Assembly: GCA_963697355.1 (NCBI GenBank)
Contig: CAVONV010000013.1
Location: 124,001-188,000, forward strand
Length of the DNA: 64,000 nucleotides
Direction: 5' to 3'
Source of the DNA: CAVONV01 sp963697355
GTDB taxonomy: Bacteria; Acidobacteriota; Vicinamibacteria; Marinacidobacterales; DATDRI01
The translations under genes were made by a program, and so were the position numbers. Positions within the stretch are counted from its first letter, which is position 1. Each line of letters starts with the position of its first letter. The notes below the pieces were generated by a model, which did no database searches, had not been told where the DNA came from, and worked only from the letters and a program-made list of their open reading frames with translations. Shown piece after piece: positions 34,476 to 43,274 of the stretch.

Positions 34476-34504
34476 TTTACAGTCCAAAAGCTGTGTGGTA
34501 TGAT
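34476..34504 (+). promoter_or_regulatory. Promoter of rpsO
   Basis: TTTACA (34476-34481), 17-bp spacer, TATGAT (34499-34504): a strong sigma70-type promoter 41 bp before the rpsO start codon, giving rpsO its own transcript apart from the rimP-infB operon. Confidence 0.75.
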
Positions 34505-34545
34505 GCAATTTTGGCTTTGAAGGTGAAAGTAGGGAGGAAACTTTC

Positions 34546-34815
34546 TTGAGTCTCACCAAAGATAGAAAAGACAACATAATCGGAGAGTATCGCATTCATT
34601 CTTCGGATACCGGCTCACCAGAGGTCCAAATTGCCATCCTGAGCGAGCGAATCGGTTACTTGACAGAGCATTTCAAGATTCACAAGAAAGACCATCACTC
34701 ACGGCGGGGATTACTGCAGATGGTGGGGCAGCGTCGGCGTCTTCTCGATTATCTGAAGAAGAAGGACATTCAACGATATCGAGGGGTTATCCAGCGACTC
34801 GGAATTCGGAAATGA
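34546..34815 (+). CDS. rpsO: 30S ribosomal protein S15
   Basis: 89 residues, standard S15 length. It binds 16S rRNA at the central domain junction. Signature DTGSPEVQIAILSERI, HFKIHKKDHHSRRGLLQMVGQRRRLLDYLKKKD. The start codon is TTG 34546, placed by GGGAGG (34532-34537) eight bases before it. pnp follows, the classic rpsO-pnp order, here with a 266-bp gap. Confidence 0.97.
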   Translation: MSLTKDRKDNIIGEYRIHSSDTGSPEVQIAILSERIGYLTEHFKIHKKDHHSRRGLLQMVGQRRRLLDYLKKKDIQRYRGVIQRLGIRK

Positions 34816-35021
34816 AAACGGTGGGGGTGGTCCGCACACCTCGGGGATTCTCCTGGTCTATCCATCGATCTCGCCAGCCTTCCTCCTTGGGCACTCCCTT
34901 CTAAAGGAATCAGGTCTTTCCAAATAGCTTGGCTGTCAAATAGTGCAAATAGTCATGAGGTTTTCCTCGCCCTCATATTTAGCGAAATCTAGAAATGATC
35001 AGCATGCCGAAGTCTGTCAAT

Positions 35022-35050
35022 TTGACGGCAGGTGACTGGTCTATTGTAAA
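35022..35050 (+). promoter_or_regulatory. Possible promoter of pnp
   Basis: TTGACG (35022-35027), 17 bp, TGTAAA (35045-35050), 31 bp before the pnp ATG. The rest of the rpsO-pnp gap (34816-35021) shows no element I recognise. Confidence 0.5.
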
Positions 35051-35081
35051 CCGCTGTTTCAGTGGTTGTTGGAGGTTGTAG

Positions 35082-37316
35082 ATGATATGTCGTAAAGAGA
35101 TGGAGCTGGGTGGAAAGCCTTTCTCCATCGAAATGGGAAGGATCGCCAAGCAGGCCGATGGAGCAGCGTTCGTCCGCCTGGGCGACACCGTTGTTCTAGT
35201 TGCAGCTTGTGGCTCGAATCACGAGCGTGAGGGCATCGATTTTCTGCCACTAACGGTGGATTACCGAGAGGCATTCTACGCTTCCGGGCGGATTCCTGGA
35301 GGCTTTTTCAAACGAGAGGGTCGTCCCACAGAAAAAGAAATTCTGACCAGCCGTCTCATTGATCGTCCCATCCGGCCCTTGTTTCCGGAAGGTTGGCATA
35401 ATGAGACGCAAATCATAGCTTCCGTGATGTCCGCGGACGAGGAGAATGATCCAGACGTCATCGCTATTACGGGTGCTTCGGCCGCTCTTTACTGTTCCGA
35501 GCTTCCGTTCACGACACCTATCGCCGCGGTTCGAGTGGGCCTAATCGACGGAGAGCTCGTAGTAAACCCAAGCTATGAACAGCTCAAATCCGCGAAGTTG
35601 AACCTGATTGTTGCCGGATCCAAGGAAGCCATCGTGATGGTGGAGGCTGGCGCCGACAACATCAGCGAGTCACAAATGGTGGAAGCCTTGGATTTTGCAC
35701 ACCAGGCCATCAAAAAGCTCGTCGAGTTACAGGAGGATCTCTATCAAGAGATTCAACCGGTCAAGCTCACCGTAGAGCCGAAGGAGTTCCGACCTGACTT
35801 ATACCGAGCGTTGGAAGAAAAATACGCTTCTCCGTTAAAAGAAGCAATGAGCACACCGGGAAAGCTCGAGGGGTACAAGAAAGTCGGCGAGCTCAAAGAC
35901 AAGCTCAAAGAGCAATTCGCGGACTCAGAACCAGAAGAACTAGCGGAAGCCAAGGCCATCATGGAGAAGCTCGAGGAAAAGGTGCTCCGCGTCGAGGTCC
36001 TCGAGAATCGCAAGCGATTGGATGGCCGTAAGTTTGATGAGATACGCCACATTACCAATGAAGTCGGAGTTCTGCCCCGCACTCATGGGTCGGCTTTGTT
36101 TACGCGCGGGGAGACCCAGGCACTCGTCACGGTGACGCTCGGCACCTCTGCCGACACTCAGAGGCTCGAATCGCTGGGTGGCGACTCTGAAAAGCGGTTC
36201 ATGCTCCACTACAACTTTCCTCCTTATTCGGTGGGGGAAGTCAAAATGTTTCGTGGACCGGGCCGTCGCGAGATCGGTCACGGTGCTCTAGCTGAGCGCT
36301 CTCTAGCCCCCGTTATCCCGTCTGAAGAGGAATTCCCATATACCGTTCGGATCGTCTCAGACATACTCGAATCAAATGGATCTTCCTCGATGGCTTCAGT
36401 CACCGGAGGGGCTTTGGCCCTCATGGATGCCGGGGTTCCGTTGAAAGCTCCCGTCGCTGGAATTGCCATGGGACTCGTCAAGGAAGGCGACAATTATGCC
36501 ATTTTGACGGATATCGCAGGTGCCGAGGATCATTACGGTGACATGGACTTCAAAGTGGCGGGTACCGAGAGTGGGATCACGGCACTTCAGATGGACATCA
36601 AGATCGAAGGCCTTACTTCGGCCATTATGGCGGAGGCCTTGGAGCAGGCTCGCCAAGCGAGAGTGTTTATTCTGGGGACGATGACGGAGACGATATCCGG
36701 CCCTCGGGAGAAGATCTCGTCCTTTGCGCCGCGCATCTTCACGATGCAGATCCCCACCGATAAGATACGTGATGTCATCGGACCCGGTGGAAAGATGATC
36801 CGTAGCATCGTCGAGCGCACTCAGGTCAAAATCGATGTGAATGATGACGGGAATGTATCCATTGCCTCAGCCGATGAGGAGTCGGCCCGCAAAGCCATGC
36901 AGATCATCGAAGAGCTCACGGCTGTTGCCGAGATTGGAAAAACATACCTTGGAAAAGTCCAGCGCATCGTCGATTTCGGAGCTTTCGTGGAGATCTTGCC
37001 GGGAACGGACGGTTTGCTCCATGTTTCCGAGGTGGCCGACTATCACGTCAAGGACGTGCACAGCGAGCTATCCGAGGGAGACCAAGTCCTTGTCAAGGTG
37101 ATCAACATTGACCCACAGGGCAAAGTCAAGTTGTCACGAAAGGCGGTGCTTCGCGAACAAGCCGGGGAGCCCTACGAACCCCCGCCGCCACAGCCGCCGA
37201 GACCTCCCCGTGATCGCGACCGGGGTGGCAGAGGCGGCCCGGGCGGGAACCGGCGTTCCGGCGGCGGTGGTGGTCGAAGGGATCGAGGCCCCGGTGGTGG
37301 CCGCAGCGGCGGCTAA
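35082..37316 (+). CDS. pnp: Polyribonucleotide nucleotidyltransferase (PNPase)
   Basis: 744 residues. PNPase degrades RNA 3' to 5' with phosphate, often with a helicase in the degradosome. Two RNase PH domains (1-225 and about 315-550) are joined by a helical linker. Visible motifs: SRLIDRPIRPLFPEGW, FTRGETQALVTVTLGT, LHYNFPPYSVGE, SDILESNGSSSMASVTGG, and the active-site region DIAGAEDHYGDMDFKVAGT. KH domain with IGPGGKMIRSI and S1 domain with GKVQRIVDFGAFVEILPG. The last 45 residues are a Pro then Gly/Arg-rich tail, probably for RNA or protein contacts. GGAGG at 35071-35075 supports the ATG. Confidence 0.97.
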   Translation: MICRKEMELGGKPFSIEMGRIAKQADGAAFVRLGDTVVLVAACGSNHEREGIDFLPLTVDYREAFYASGRIPGGFFKREGRPTEKEILTSRLIDRPIRPLFPEGWHNETQIIASVMSADEENDPDVIAITGASAALYCSELPFTTPIAAVRVGLIDGELVVNPSYEQLKSAKLNLIVAGSKEAIVMVEAGADNISESQMVEALDFAHQAIKKLVELQEDLYQEIQPVKLTVEPKEFRPDLYRALEEKYASPLKEAMSTPGKLEGYKKVGELKDKLKEQFADSEPEELAEAKAIMEKLEEKVLRVEVLENRKRLDGRKFDEIRHITNEVGVLPRTHGSALFTRGETQALVTVTLGTSADTQRLESLGGDSEKRFMLHYNFPPYSVGEVKMFRGPGRREIGHGALAERSLAPVIPSEEEFPYTVRIVSDILESNGSSSMASVTGGALALMDAGVPLKAPVAGIAMGLVKEGDNYAILTDIAGAEDHYGDMDFKVAGTESGITALQMDIKIEGLTSAIMAEALEQARQARVFILGTMTETISGPREKISSFAPRIFTMQIPTDKIRDVIGPGGKMIRSIVERTQVKIDVNDDGNVSIASADEESARKAMQIIEELTAVAEIGKTYLGKVQRIVDFGAFVEILPGTDGLLHVSEVADYHVKDVHSELSEGDQVLVKVINIDPQGKVKLSRKAVLREQAGEPYEPPPPQPPRPPRDRDRGGRGGPGGNRRSGGGGGRRDRGPGGGRSGG

Positions 37317-37321
37317 GATTC

Positions 37322-37400
37322 GGATTGAGAAATCAGGAAATCAAGAGCTTAGGGAATCGAGAGTTCGAGAATTGAGCACCTAGGCTCTCGATTTCCTTGT
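37322..37400. repeat. Octamer array with an inverted partner after pnp
   Basis: Units AGAAATCA, GGAAATCA, AGAGCTTA, GGGAATCG, AGAGTTCG, AGAATTGA run in 8-base register. AATCGAGAG (37355-37363) pairs perfectly with CTCTCGATT (37385-37393), so the array folds into a stem-loop at the 3' end of the pnp transcript. The remaining bases to 37531 show nothing recognisable. Confidence 0.7.
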
Positions 37401-37531
37401 CCGAGGAAGGCGAAGACAACTCTCTGACGCTCTGACCCTCCTTATCCTCTATCTCGATTTCTTTCCCAGAGTGTTTTCTGAAGAGAACACGGGCCAGGGA
37501 GGGTTCTTGAACTTCTATCCGCCGCGCCGCT

Positions 37532-37744
37532 CTAGCGCTTTGCTTTGAGGCGATAGTCTTCCAGCTTCTTCGCGAGCGTGTTCCGGTGGATACGTAGAAC
37601 TTTGGCGGTGCGGGACAAGTTACCGTTTTCTTTCTCCAGTACCTGAGCTACGAAACGCTTCTCGAACTCGCGTCGCGCTTCGGGGAAACGGATGCCCTTG
37701 CTGATCATCTCTTCGATGAGCGCATCGAGTTTCTGTTTTAGCAC
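37532..37744 (-). CDS. Small Fis-type helix-turn-helix protein
   Basis: 70 residues. The C-terminal half is a Fis/HTH-8 motif (EARREFEKRFVAQVLEKENGNLSRTAKVLRIHRNTLAKKLEDYRL), the same module that ends NtrC-type activators; the N-terminal 20 residues form a short helix and there is no ATPase domain. It probably binds DNA as a dimer, like the nucleoid protein Fis. It lies downstream of purC on the same strand, 32 bp away. Target genes unknown. Confidence 0.8.
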   Translation of the reverse strand: MLKQKLDALIEEMISKGIRFPEARREFEKRFVAQVLEKENGNLSRTAKVLRIHRNTLAKKLEDYRLKAKR

Positions 37745-37776
37745 AGGACCTCCGTTGCTAACCAGAGCATCATCAT

Positions 37777-38667
37777 CTATAGAGTTTGGTTGGCCAGGTT
37801 CTCGAGCGCTTGGCGATAGCGTGATCTCGTCCCGCTGACTACATCGTCGGGAAGCTCGGGCCCGGGTGGAGTCTTGTCCCAGTCCACCTTTTCGAGATAG
37901 TCGCGTACGAATTGCTTGTCGTAGCTCGGTTGAGAGCGACCCGATTGATATTCATCGACTGGCCAAAAGCGCGACGAGTCCGGCGTGAGGACCTCGTCAA
38001 TGAGTATGAGCTCCTCGCCGGCGAGGCCGAACTCGAATTTCGTGTCGGCGATGATGATCCCCTTGGCCTCGGCCTCTCGGCGTCCAAAATCGTAGAGCTC
38101 GAGAGAAATATTCTTGAGCCGGTTTGTAAGCTCGTTGCCGAGCTCGCGAGCGACTTCATCGATGCTGACGTTGATATCGTGTCCTGACTCCGCTTTGGTG
38201 GCCGGTGTAAAGATGGGCTCTGGAAGTCTCGATGCCTGCTCCAGTGCCGCGGGGAGAGAAATACCGCACACACTTCCCTTCTGTTGGTACTCCTTCCATC
38301 CCGAGCCGTAAAGATAGCCTCGAACGACACATTCGAATGGAATGGGACGCGTCTTCCTGACCAACATGGACCTGAGCTCCAACTGTTCCTTGAAGGGCTT
38401 CAGTGGATCTGGATACTCATCGATCTTTGCCGTTAGCAGGTGATTCGTCACGATGTGTTCGGTGACGGAGAACCAGTAAGCGGAAAGTTGGGTCAGTACT
38501 TTTCCCTTGTCGGGTATTCCTGTCGGCATGACGACGTCGAACGCGGAAATGCGATCCGTCGCTACAATGAGAAGGTCATCTCCAATTTCATAGACGTCAC
38601 GTACCTTACCGCGTCGATGAAGCGGGATGTTGGGTAGCTGAGTCTCGAGTATCGTCGAATCCGTCAC
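37777..38667 (-). CDS. purC: SAICAR synthase (phosphoribosylaminoimidazole-succinocarboxamide synthase)
   Basis: 296 residues from GTG 38667, chosen because GGAGG lies about nine bases before it and the family start (LPNIPLHRRGKVRDVYEIGDD) follows. The open frame extends to 38901 but that part has no family similarity. PurC ligates aspartate to CAIR in purine synthesis. Motifs: GKVRDVYEIGDDLLIVATDRISAFDVVMP, RKTRPIPFECVVRGYL, AKGIIIADTKFEFGL and LIDEVLTPDSSRFWP. It is isolated from other pur genes. The length agrees with the longer eukaryote-like/acidobacterial form of PurC. Confidence 0.95.
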   Translation of the reverse strand: MTDSTILETQLPNIPLHRRGKVRDVYEIGDDLLIVATDRISAFDVVMPTGIPDKGKVLTQLSAYWFSVTEHIVTNHLLTAKIDEYPDPLKPFKEQLELRSMLVRKTRPIPFECVVRGYLYGSGWKEYQQKGSVCGISLPAALEQASRLPEPIFTPATKAESGHDINVSIDEVARELGNELTNRLKNISLELYDFGRREAEAKGIIIADTKFEFGLAGEELILIDEVLTPDSSRFWPVDEYQSGRSQPSYDKQFVRDYLEKVDWDKTPPGPELPDDVVSGTRSRYRQALENLANQTL

Positions 38668-38932
38668 TTGAGTACCACCTCCGACTGGGATCCCCATACG
38701 GCAAGAATGAGACACCTTAGCAGCCGCTTGCCGTAGAGCGAAACGCCGAACTGAGAGTTGTTCCCGCCCGCGCAACTGCGAATCGAGGTTACTCTCAGCG
38801 AGGGGGCGTATTTTAGGGAAGACGTGGGAATCAGTCAACCCCAAAGTCGTGGTGGTGTGTCGGTAGTTTGCGTTTGTACTAGTGTGGGAACTTACCCACA
38901 TCCTGGCCGCGTCGCGCTCAATTCCTGAATTC
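38668..38932. other. Gap between the DUF4097 lipoprotein gene and purC
   Basis: 265 bp, no gene. TGTGGG (38883-38888) pairs with CCCACA (38895-38900), a small hairpin after the lipoprotein gene without a T run. An inverted octamer pair (AGAATTCA, GGAATTGA on the minus strand) sits at 38917-38938, over the end of the lipoprotein gene. Confidence 0.5.
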
Positions 38933-39823
38933 TCACCGCGAACGAAGGGTGATTCTTCCGTCGGAAGTTTTTACGTAGATGAGGTTTCCTCCTTGTCCCA
39001 TTTTACCTTTGAGCCATCGTTTGTCTTCCTGGATATCAGTGAGTCGAAGCTCCCTGACGATCCGTCCATCGGCAGTGGAGGCCTCGAGATTCGCAGATAG
39101 ATTCTCAGGGAAAGTGACAGAGATTGATCCGTCAGAGGATCGAATCATCCAGTCCTCCTCGAGCGGGGGCGTTCCGTCACTGCAACGGATTTTGATGGAG
39201 CCGTCGGAAGTGATGGCCTTGAGCTTGTGGTAACTTCCCTCGAGCTCGATGCGGCCGTCCTCGGTTGCGACGTCAATGGCCCCATCCAAACCGATGCCCA
39301 CGATGGAGCCGTCCGACGTGCGAGCTCGAACCTCACCGGTGATGTCGCGCAGTCGCACCCGGCCGTCGTCCGTCTCCGCGCGGATTGTACCTTCCACTTT
39401 TTCGATGACGATTCGCCCGTCTCGGGTCGTGAGCTCTAGATCCGTTTCCATCGGTACCTGAATCTCCACATCCGAACGAAGAACGCTCGGCCCGAAACCC
39501 TCCTCGTTCCATTTCCATCCCGAACCGTTTCTTACTTCCAGGCTTACCGTTTGGCCTTCTTGCTTCGCATCGATCACGAGGTGATCGAGCAACGCTCGTG
39601 CCGCTTCGGGATTAGGACCACGGGCTTTCTTTATTACGGTGACTCGGATCTCTTGGGATCGGGTTCCAACGATCTCAATGGAGCCATCGTCCAAGCGCGC
39701 GACGAGCCGTGCCGGTGGGGAAACGTCGAATTGGAAGCGCTCGACGGTGGTATCTTCTGTTCCGTGAATGATGCAGCCTCCGAGAAGAAGCGCGCTCAAA
39801 GCAGCCCAAGGTCTCCTGTTCAT
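38933..39823 (-). CDS. DUF4097 beta-strand-repeat lipoprotein
   Basis: 296 residues. The signal sequence MNRRPWAALSALLLGGC ends in a lipobox (LLGGC), so it is probably lipid-anchored on the periplasmic side. From residue 35 on it is a DUF4097 adhesin-like beta-helix of short repeats of the form DGSI-IxG / DGRIxI (ARLDDGSIEIVG, TTRDGRIVIEKVEGTIRAETDDGRV, ATEDGRIELEG, KTSDGRITLRSR). It overlaps the upstream gene by four bases and closes the five-gene ECF sigma operon. The role is unknown; bactofilin or adhesin-like surface scaffolding is only a guess. Confidence 0.82.
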   Translation of the reverse strand: MNRRPWAALSALLLGGCIIHGTEDTTVERFQFDVSPPARLVARLDDGSIEIVGTRSQEIRVTVIKKARGPNPEAARALLDHLVIDAKQEGQTVSLEVRNGSGWKWNEEGFGPSVLRSDVEIQVPMETDLELTTRDGRIVIEKVEGTIRAETDDGRVRLRDITGEVRARTSDGSIVGIGLDGAIDVATEDGRIELEGSYHKLKAITSDGSIKIRCSDGTPPLEEDWMIRSSDGSISVTFPENLSANLEASTADGRIVRELRLTDIQEDKRWLKGKMGQGGNLIYVKTSDGRITLRSR

Positions 39824-41103
39824 TGTTTGCCCAACTCCAGAACTCTTATGTCTCCGTAGCTCGTTTCGATCACGATAGGTGAAGCTCCTCCCCTGAATGC
39901 GCCACGGAGCTCGTTCATTTCTTCAGCCTGGCTTTCTTCCCAACTCGGTTGACGAAAATCCGAAGCGATGACTTCTCCGCCCTTTGCCGTCGCCTCTAGG
40001 CGAAACGAGCTCTCCGGCGGAAGGGTGAGTCGCACGTCGCCGTAGGTGGTGGTGATCTCCAGTTCGCCCCCGAGCTCAGCCGTTGAGATCGTCAGCGGAG
40101 CGTGTTCGGCTTGGACCTTCAAACTCGATCGAAAATCACTGATATTTATGGGGTGGTAAGAGCCCTCCAATTGGATCGCACCCTGGACTCCTTCGAGGCG
40201 GACGGCGCCCTGTCGTGAGTTGATGGAGACACCTCCGTCGATTCCTACGGCCGTAACGGAACGATGCGTCGTCACGATGTCGAGACTGCTTTTGATGTCG
40301 CGAACCTCGATTTCCGAGCCATGAGCTTCGATAGTCAAGCGTCCACCGACGCCCTTGACAAAGATGGGCCGATAGCTGGTCTCGATGAAAACCGTGGCTC
40401 CGAGATTCTCTGCAGATACTTCAGTATTGGTGGCTTCTATCGTCAGGTCACTCCCGATGTCGTTGGCTTGTATCCGCGATTGGCGATTCACGAGACGTGC
40501 CGTTCCGGAGATATTCTCCACGAGAAGGGAATCGTTCCGCGTTTCTCCGATCAAACTACCGCGGACTTCCTTAATGATGAGGGAGCCGTATCGGTTGCGG
40601 GCCTCCACGTCGCCTTGAACGCGTTCGATTCTCACCGGCCCTCGACGTCCACTCACTTTGAGGTTACCCTGGATGTCTTCGACTTCGATCGAATCGTTTG
40701 CAGTTGCCAGGCCGACGGCGGCCTCGATCCCGGAGACGCGAATGGGACCGCGACGATTGGACAGCGTCAAAGGTGTTTTGCGAGGGATCCAGACCTCGAG
40801 GTCGGTTTGCGTTTGGCTCGTCTCCGATGGTTTGTCCAATGAGAATCGGGCCGGGCCCTCCCCGGGTGTGTCGAAACGTACTCGAATCTCTCCGGCGATC
40901 TCGGCAGCTTTCTCCTCCGAGTGACGGTAGACCCGTTTGGTAACCTGTACTTTCAAATCGGATTCGTCCCAACCTCGGACCGAGACCGAGCCGCGATCGT
41001 TGTCTATGAGAAGGCCCAGGTCGGGGGAGCTCGAAACGGTGTTCTTCGTCGAAGCTGTAAGCCGGGCCAAAAGAAATTTCGGAATCGATGCTCTCGATGA
41101 CAT
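39820..41103 (-). CDS. DUF4097 part of a frameshifted LiaF-like/DUF4097 protein
   Basis: The meaningful frame begins about 41028 (SPDLGLLIDNDRGSVSVRGWDESDLKVQV) and runs about 400 residues as a DUF4097 beta-helix with repeats such as RRGPIRVSGIE, ISGTARLVNRQSRIQ, GDVRLTLPPESSFRLEA, ending VIETSYGDIRVLELGKQ. The first 26 residues of this open frame are an out-of-frame reading of the membrane domain. The N-terminal half lies in the other frame (41027-41449). Losing one C from the five-C run (minus strand, 41023-41027) would join them. As one protein it would have about 540 residues. Confidence 0.72.
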   Translation of the reverse strand: MSSRASIPKFLLARLTASTKNTVSSSPDLGLLIDNDRGSVSVRGWDESDLKVQVTKRVYRHSEEKAAEIAGEIRVRFDTPGEGPARFSLDKPSETSQTQTDLEVWIPRKTPLTLSNRRGPIRVSGIEAAVGLATANDSIEVEDIQGNLKVSGRRGPVRIERVQGDVEARNRYGSLIIKEVRGSLIGETRNDSLLVENISGTARLVNRQSRIQANDIGSDLTIEATNTEVSAENLGATVFIETSYRPIFVKGVGGRLTIEAHGSEIEVRDIKSSLDIVTTHRSVTAVGIDGGVSINSRQGAVRLEGVQGAIQLEGSYHPINISDFRSSLKVQAEHAPLTISTAELGGELEITTTYGDVRLTLPPESSFRLEATAKGGEVIASDFRQPSWEESQAEEMNELRGAFRGGASPIVIETSYGDIRVLELGKQ

Positions 41104-41449
41104 CGTCCAACGAGATATGGACTGGCAGGCCGGTAACGAGGGTTCGGGTGAAATGGATGGTCAAACCCGCCAACACGATGAAGATGAGCAGAACAACCTC
41201 GCCTGCGCCGACGCGAGCGGAATCAGGGTGCACGATCCGCTGATAAAGTTTGTAGATTCCCCAAATGATGAGAAGAACCGGCCAGTAAACACTGAACCAA
41301 CTGAAAATTTGCTGCCAGAACCAGACGAGGGAGAAACCGAGGATGTTGGAAACGAGCAGTAAGGTGCCCACGCCTACGAGCAAGAATCCCAAGGCGAGAG
41401 TGCAGCCGCTCCTACCCGTCTGCTGTTCGGTCATGGTCCTCTTCTCCAT
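41027..41449 (-). CDS. LiaF-like membrane N-terminus of the frameshifted DUF4097 protein
   Basis: The first 141 residues: four hydrophobic segments (LALGFLLVGVGTLLLVSNILG, then FSVYWPVLLIIWGIYKLY, then VVLLIFIVLAGLTIHFT) as in the LiaI/LiaF transmembrane region. They are followed by DDVIESIDSEISFGPAYSFDEEHRFE, which leads naturally into the DUF4097 domain of the next frame. The open frame itself goes on to 40664 but is nonsense after the shift. The gene overlaps its upstream neighbour by 38 bp; a second Met (MTEQQTG) is an alternative start. Confidence 0.68.
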
Positions 41450-42008
41450 TCGAGGATTCTCGAGATTCGTCAGGTGCGTTCATGGGTTCCTCTAGTTGAT
41501 CCTCGCTACGGTCATCCGAGAACATCGGTGCGTCATCGAGTGGTTCGGATATCGAGTGTGGGTCCGGCGGTGGAGGTGCTGTCGGCACCGAGACGGGCTC
41601 CATGCCAAACAAGGAAGGCTTGAGGAGTTTGATGCCGACTACGATAAGAGCTACGGGCCAGAACTGCCACAGCCAATCAAACTCGAAGAGGTCGAAGTTG
41701 TAGAGCAGGAACATCACGCCAAGCGCAATGAGCGTTCCACCCCACCACTTCGAACCGGACTTGAGGATGGCTTCTCCCGTTTCGTCTCCGCGATTGATAG
41801 CTTGGGCGCTTCTGTGAGCATCCAGCATCACGAAGAGCCAGAAGATGGGGACCATGATTCCAAATGCGTCTGCCCCACGGTCAACGACATCGATCAAACC
41901 GACGGCAAGGAGGGCGAACACGAATCCCTTGGTCATCAAGCCGAGATAGAGGTGACCGAGGCCGGGTAATAAAGACAGCCAGAACGCGGCTGCTGGAGAG
42001 CGTTTCAT
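41412..42008 (-). CDS. TM2/LiaI-like membrane protein
   Basis: 198 residues. The N-terminus KRSPAAAFWLSLLPGLGHLYLGLMTKGFVFALLAVGLIDVV is a TM2-type segment (Gly-Leu-Gly-His-Leu-Tyr between two helices). A second membrane region (WWGGTLIALGVMFLLYNFDLFEFDWLWQFWPVALIVVGIKLL) matches the LiaI/LiaF-like DUF5668 pattern. The last 65 residues are Pro/Asp/Glu-rich and probably cytoplasmic. It overlaps the anti-sigma gene by four bases and belongs to the ECF sigma operon; LiaI/F proteins respond to cell-envelope damage in Firmicutes, so a similar role is inferred. Confidence 0.75.
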   Translation of the reverse strand: MKRSPAAAFWLSLLPGLGHLYLGLMTKGFVFALLAVGLIDVVDRGADAFGIMVPIFWLFVMLDAHRSAQAINRGDETGEAILKSGSKWWGGTLIALGVMFLLYNFDLFEFDWLWQFWPVALIVVGIKLLKPSLFGMEPVSVPTAPPPPDPHSISEPLDDAPMFSDDRSEDQLEEPMNAPDESRESSNGEEDHDRTADG

Positions 42009-42643
42009 ATTAGACTCCTTGGGCTTGAGTGTTTCGGTCGTATCGTTATGTCCGAGAGCTCGACAGATGGCCTGAGATTGCTGCTTCTGTCCGGAGGGCT
42101 TTCACTCTTTTGCCGAGCTTCCTCGAGGTCTTTTAGGCGTTCGTTGAGTTGGTCGAGCCGGTCTTCGAAAGCCACCCCCACCGTCATCCGCAGTACGTTG
42201 AGATCATCGATGAGTCGCTCAGACCCTCGGTAGATGCGGACTCCGTAGCTGTAAGTTTGGTGACCCAACCGGCTGATCCGCGTTCCGACGCCCTGCAGAG
42301 GGGCCGGCGGCCGGAAGAACAAAAGTGCGATAAATGCCGCTGCTGCCGCCCAGACAGCCCAATTGAGACGCTTGGGTAAGGCAAATCCCGGAAAAGCTGG
42401 ACTTGTTGTCTTGCGGCGGGGCAGAGCGGGTCGAGTACCCTCCAGGATACGCTCCACCAAATCGATCGCAGGCTGGGGGCGGGGAAGAGCGCTCAGGGCA
42501 TCCACCACTTCCCGGAAGCAGGCCAAGAGTGACTGGCACTCGGAACAAGACCCGAGGTGGTCCTCAAGGTCGGTGCGGAGGTGGATAGGGAGCGCGCCCT
42601 CGAGATAGTCGCTGAAGAGCTCCTCAGAGCGTCTGCACTTCAT
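42005..42643 (-). CDS. Zinc-finger anti-sigma factor
   Basis: 212 residues from ATG 42643, whose ATGA overlaps the sigma gene stop; the longer open frame upstream is an out-of-frame reading of the sigma gene. The N-terminus is a zf-HC2 (ZAS) domain: CRRSEELFSDYLEGALP, then HLGSCSECQ, the HxxxCxxC zinc site. One membrane helix follows (AVWAAAAAFIALLFF, about residues 95-110), then a periplasmic coiled-coil part (YRGSERLIDDLNVLRMTVG, LDQLNERLKDLEEARQK). It should hold its cognate sigma factor at the membrane until an envelope signal releases it. Confidence 0.9.
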   Translation of the reverse strand: MKCRRSEELFSDYLEGALPIHLRTDLEDHLGSCSECQSLLACFREVVDALSALPRPQPAIDLVERILEGTRPALPRRKTTSPAFPGFALPKRLNWAVWAAAAAFIALLFFRPPAPLQGVGTRISRLGHQTYSYGVRIYRGSERLIDDLNVLRMTVGVAFEDRLDQLNERLKDLEEARQKSESPPDRSSNLRPSVELSDITIRPKHSSPRSLI

Positions 42644-43242
42644 GGTTTCGTCCCGTCTTCGAGTCGTTGGCTCCATTCCGCCCGTCGACGCTTCAGTTGT
42701 CGGCCGAGCTCCAGTCGACCACGGTTGATTCGTGATTTCACGGTACCCAGCGGAACATCCAGCGTCTGCACCATTTCTTCGTAGCTCAATTCCTGCAAAT
42801 CTCGCAAAAGAACCGCCTGAGCGAGCTCCTTCGGAAGTCGATTGAGTGCAGAGCGAATCCAAGCGGCCAAATCCTTCTGCTCCAGTGAGACTTCGGGGTT
42901 GGACGAACGCGTAGGAGCTTTCGTTCGATGGACGAGCTCGTTTTGGTCTTCGACATTGGAGGTGTGAGAGAGCTCGCGCCGTTTCTTCCGGTAGTTGTCG
43001 ATGGCGTAGTTCCGTGCCACTCGAAGAAGCCATGCTGATAAGTGGCCGGACGGGTCGAAGCTCTTGAGGGCACCCAGAACGTGCAGAAAGATCTCCTGGG
43101 TGAGCTCATCGGCTTCTTCGACTCGTCCTGTGAACTGATAAGCCACATTCCATACCTTCCGGTGGTAACGCTCGACTAAGGTCTCCCACGCCATCTCGTC
43201 GCCTATGAGGCAACGGCCTGCGAGATCCTGATCCGATAACAA
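42640..43242 (-). CDS. RpoE-like ECF sigma factor
   Basis: 200 residues from TTG 43242, with GGGAG about ten bases before it. Sigma region 2 (AWETLVERYHRKVWNVAYQFTGRVEEADELTQEIFLHVLGAL, then SAWLLRVARNYAIDNYRKKRR) and region 4 (ALNRLPKELAQAVLLRDLQELSYEEMVQTLDVPLGTVKSRINRGR) are both clear, with a short linker between. It is co-expressed with its anti-sigma and three membrane or surface proteins. A GGAACC-type element upstream suggests it activates its own promoter. Confidence 0.95.
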   Translation of the reverse strand: MLSDQDLAGRCLIGDEMAWETLVERYHRKVWNVAYQFTGRVEEADELTQEIFLHVLGALKSFDPSGHLSAWLLRVARNYAIDNYRKKRRELSHTSNVEDQNELVHRTKAPTRSSNPEVSLEQKDLAAWIRSALNRLPKELAQAVLLRDLQELSYEEMVQTLDVPLGTVKSRINRGRLELGRQLKRRRAEWSQRLEDGTKP

Positions 43243-43274
43243 ACCGGCTAACTCCCGCCTATCTCCTCAACTGC

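Noticed and set aside
38668..38901. 78-residue extension of PurC
   Set aside because: No similarity to the family, and a good GGAGG precedes GTG 38667.
42644..43033. 130-residue extension of the anti-sigma factor
   Set aside because: It is the sigma gene read in another frame; ATGA overlap at 42640-42643 gives the natural start.
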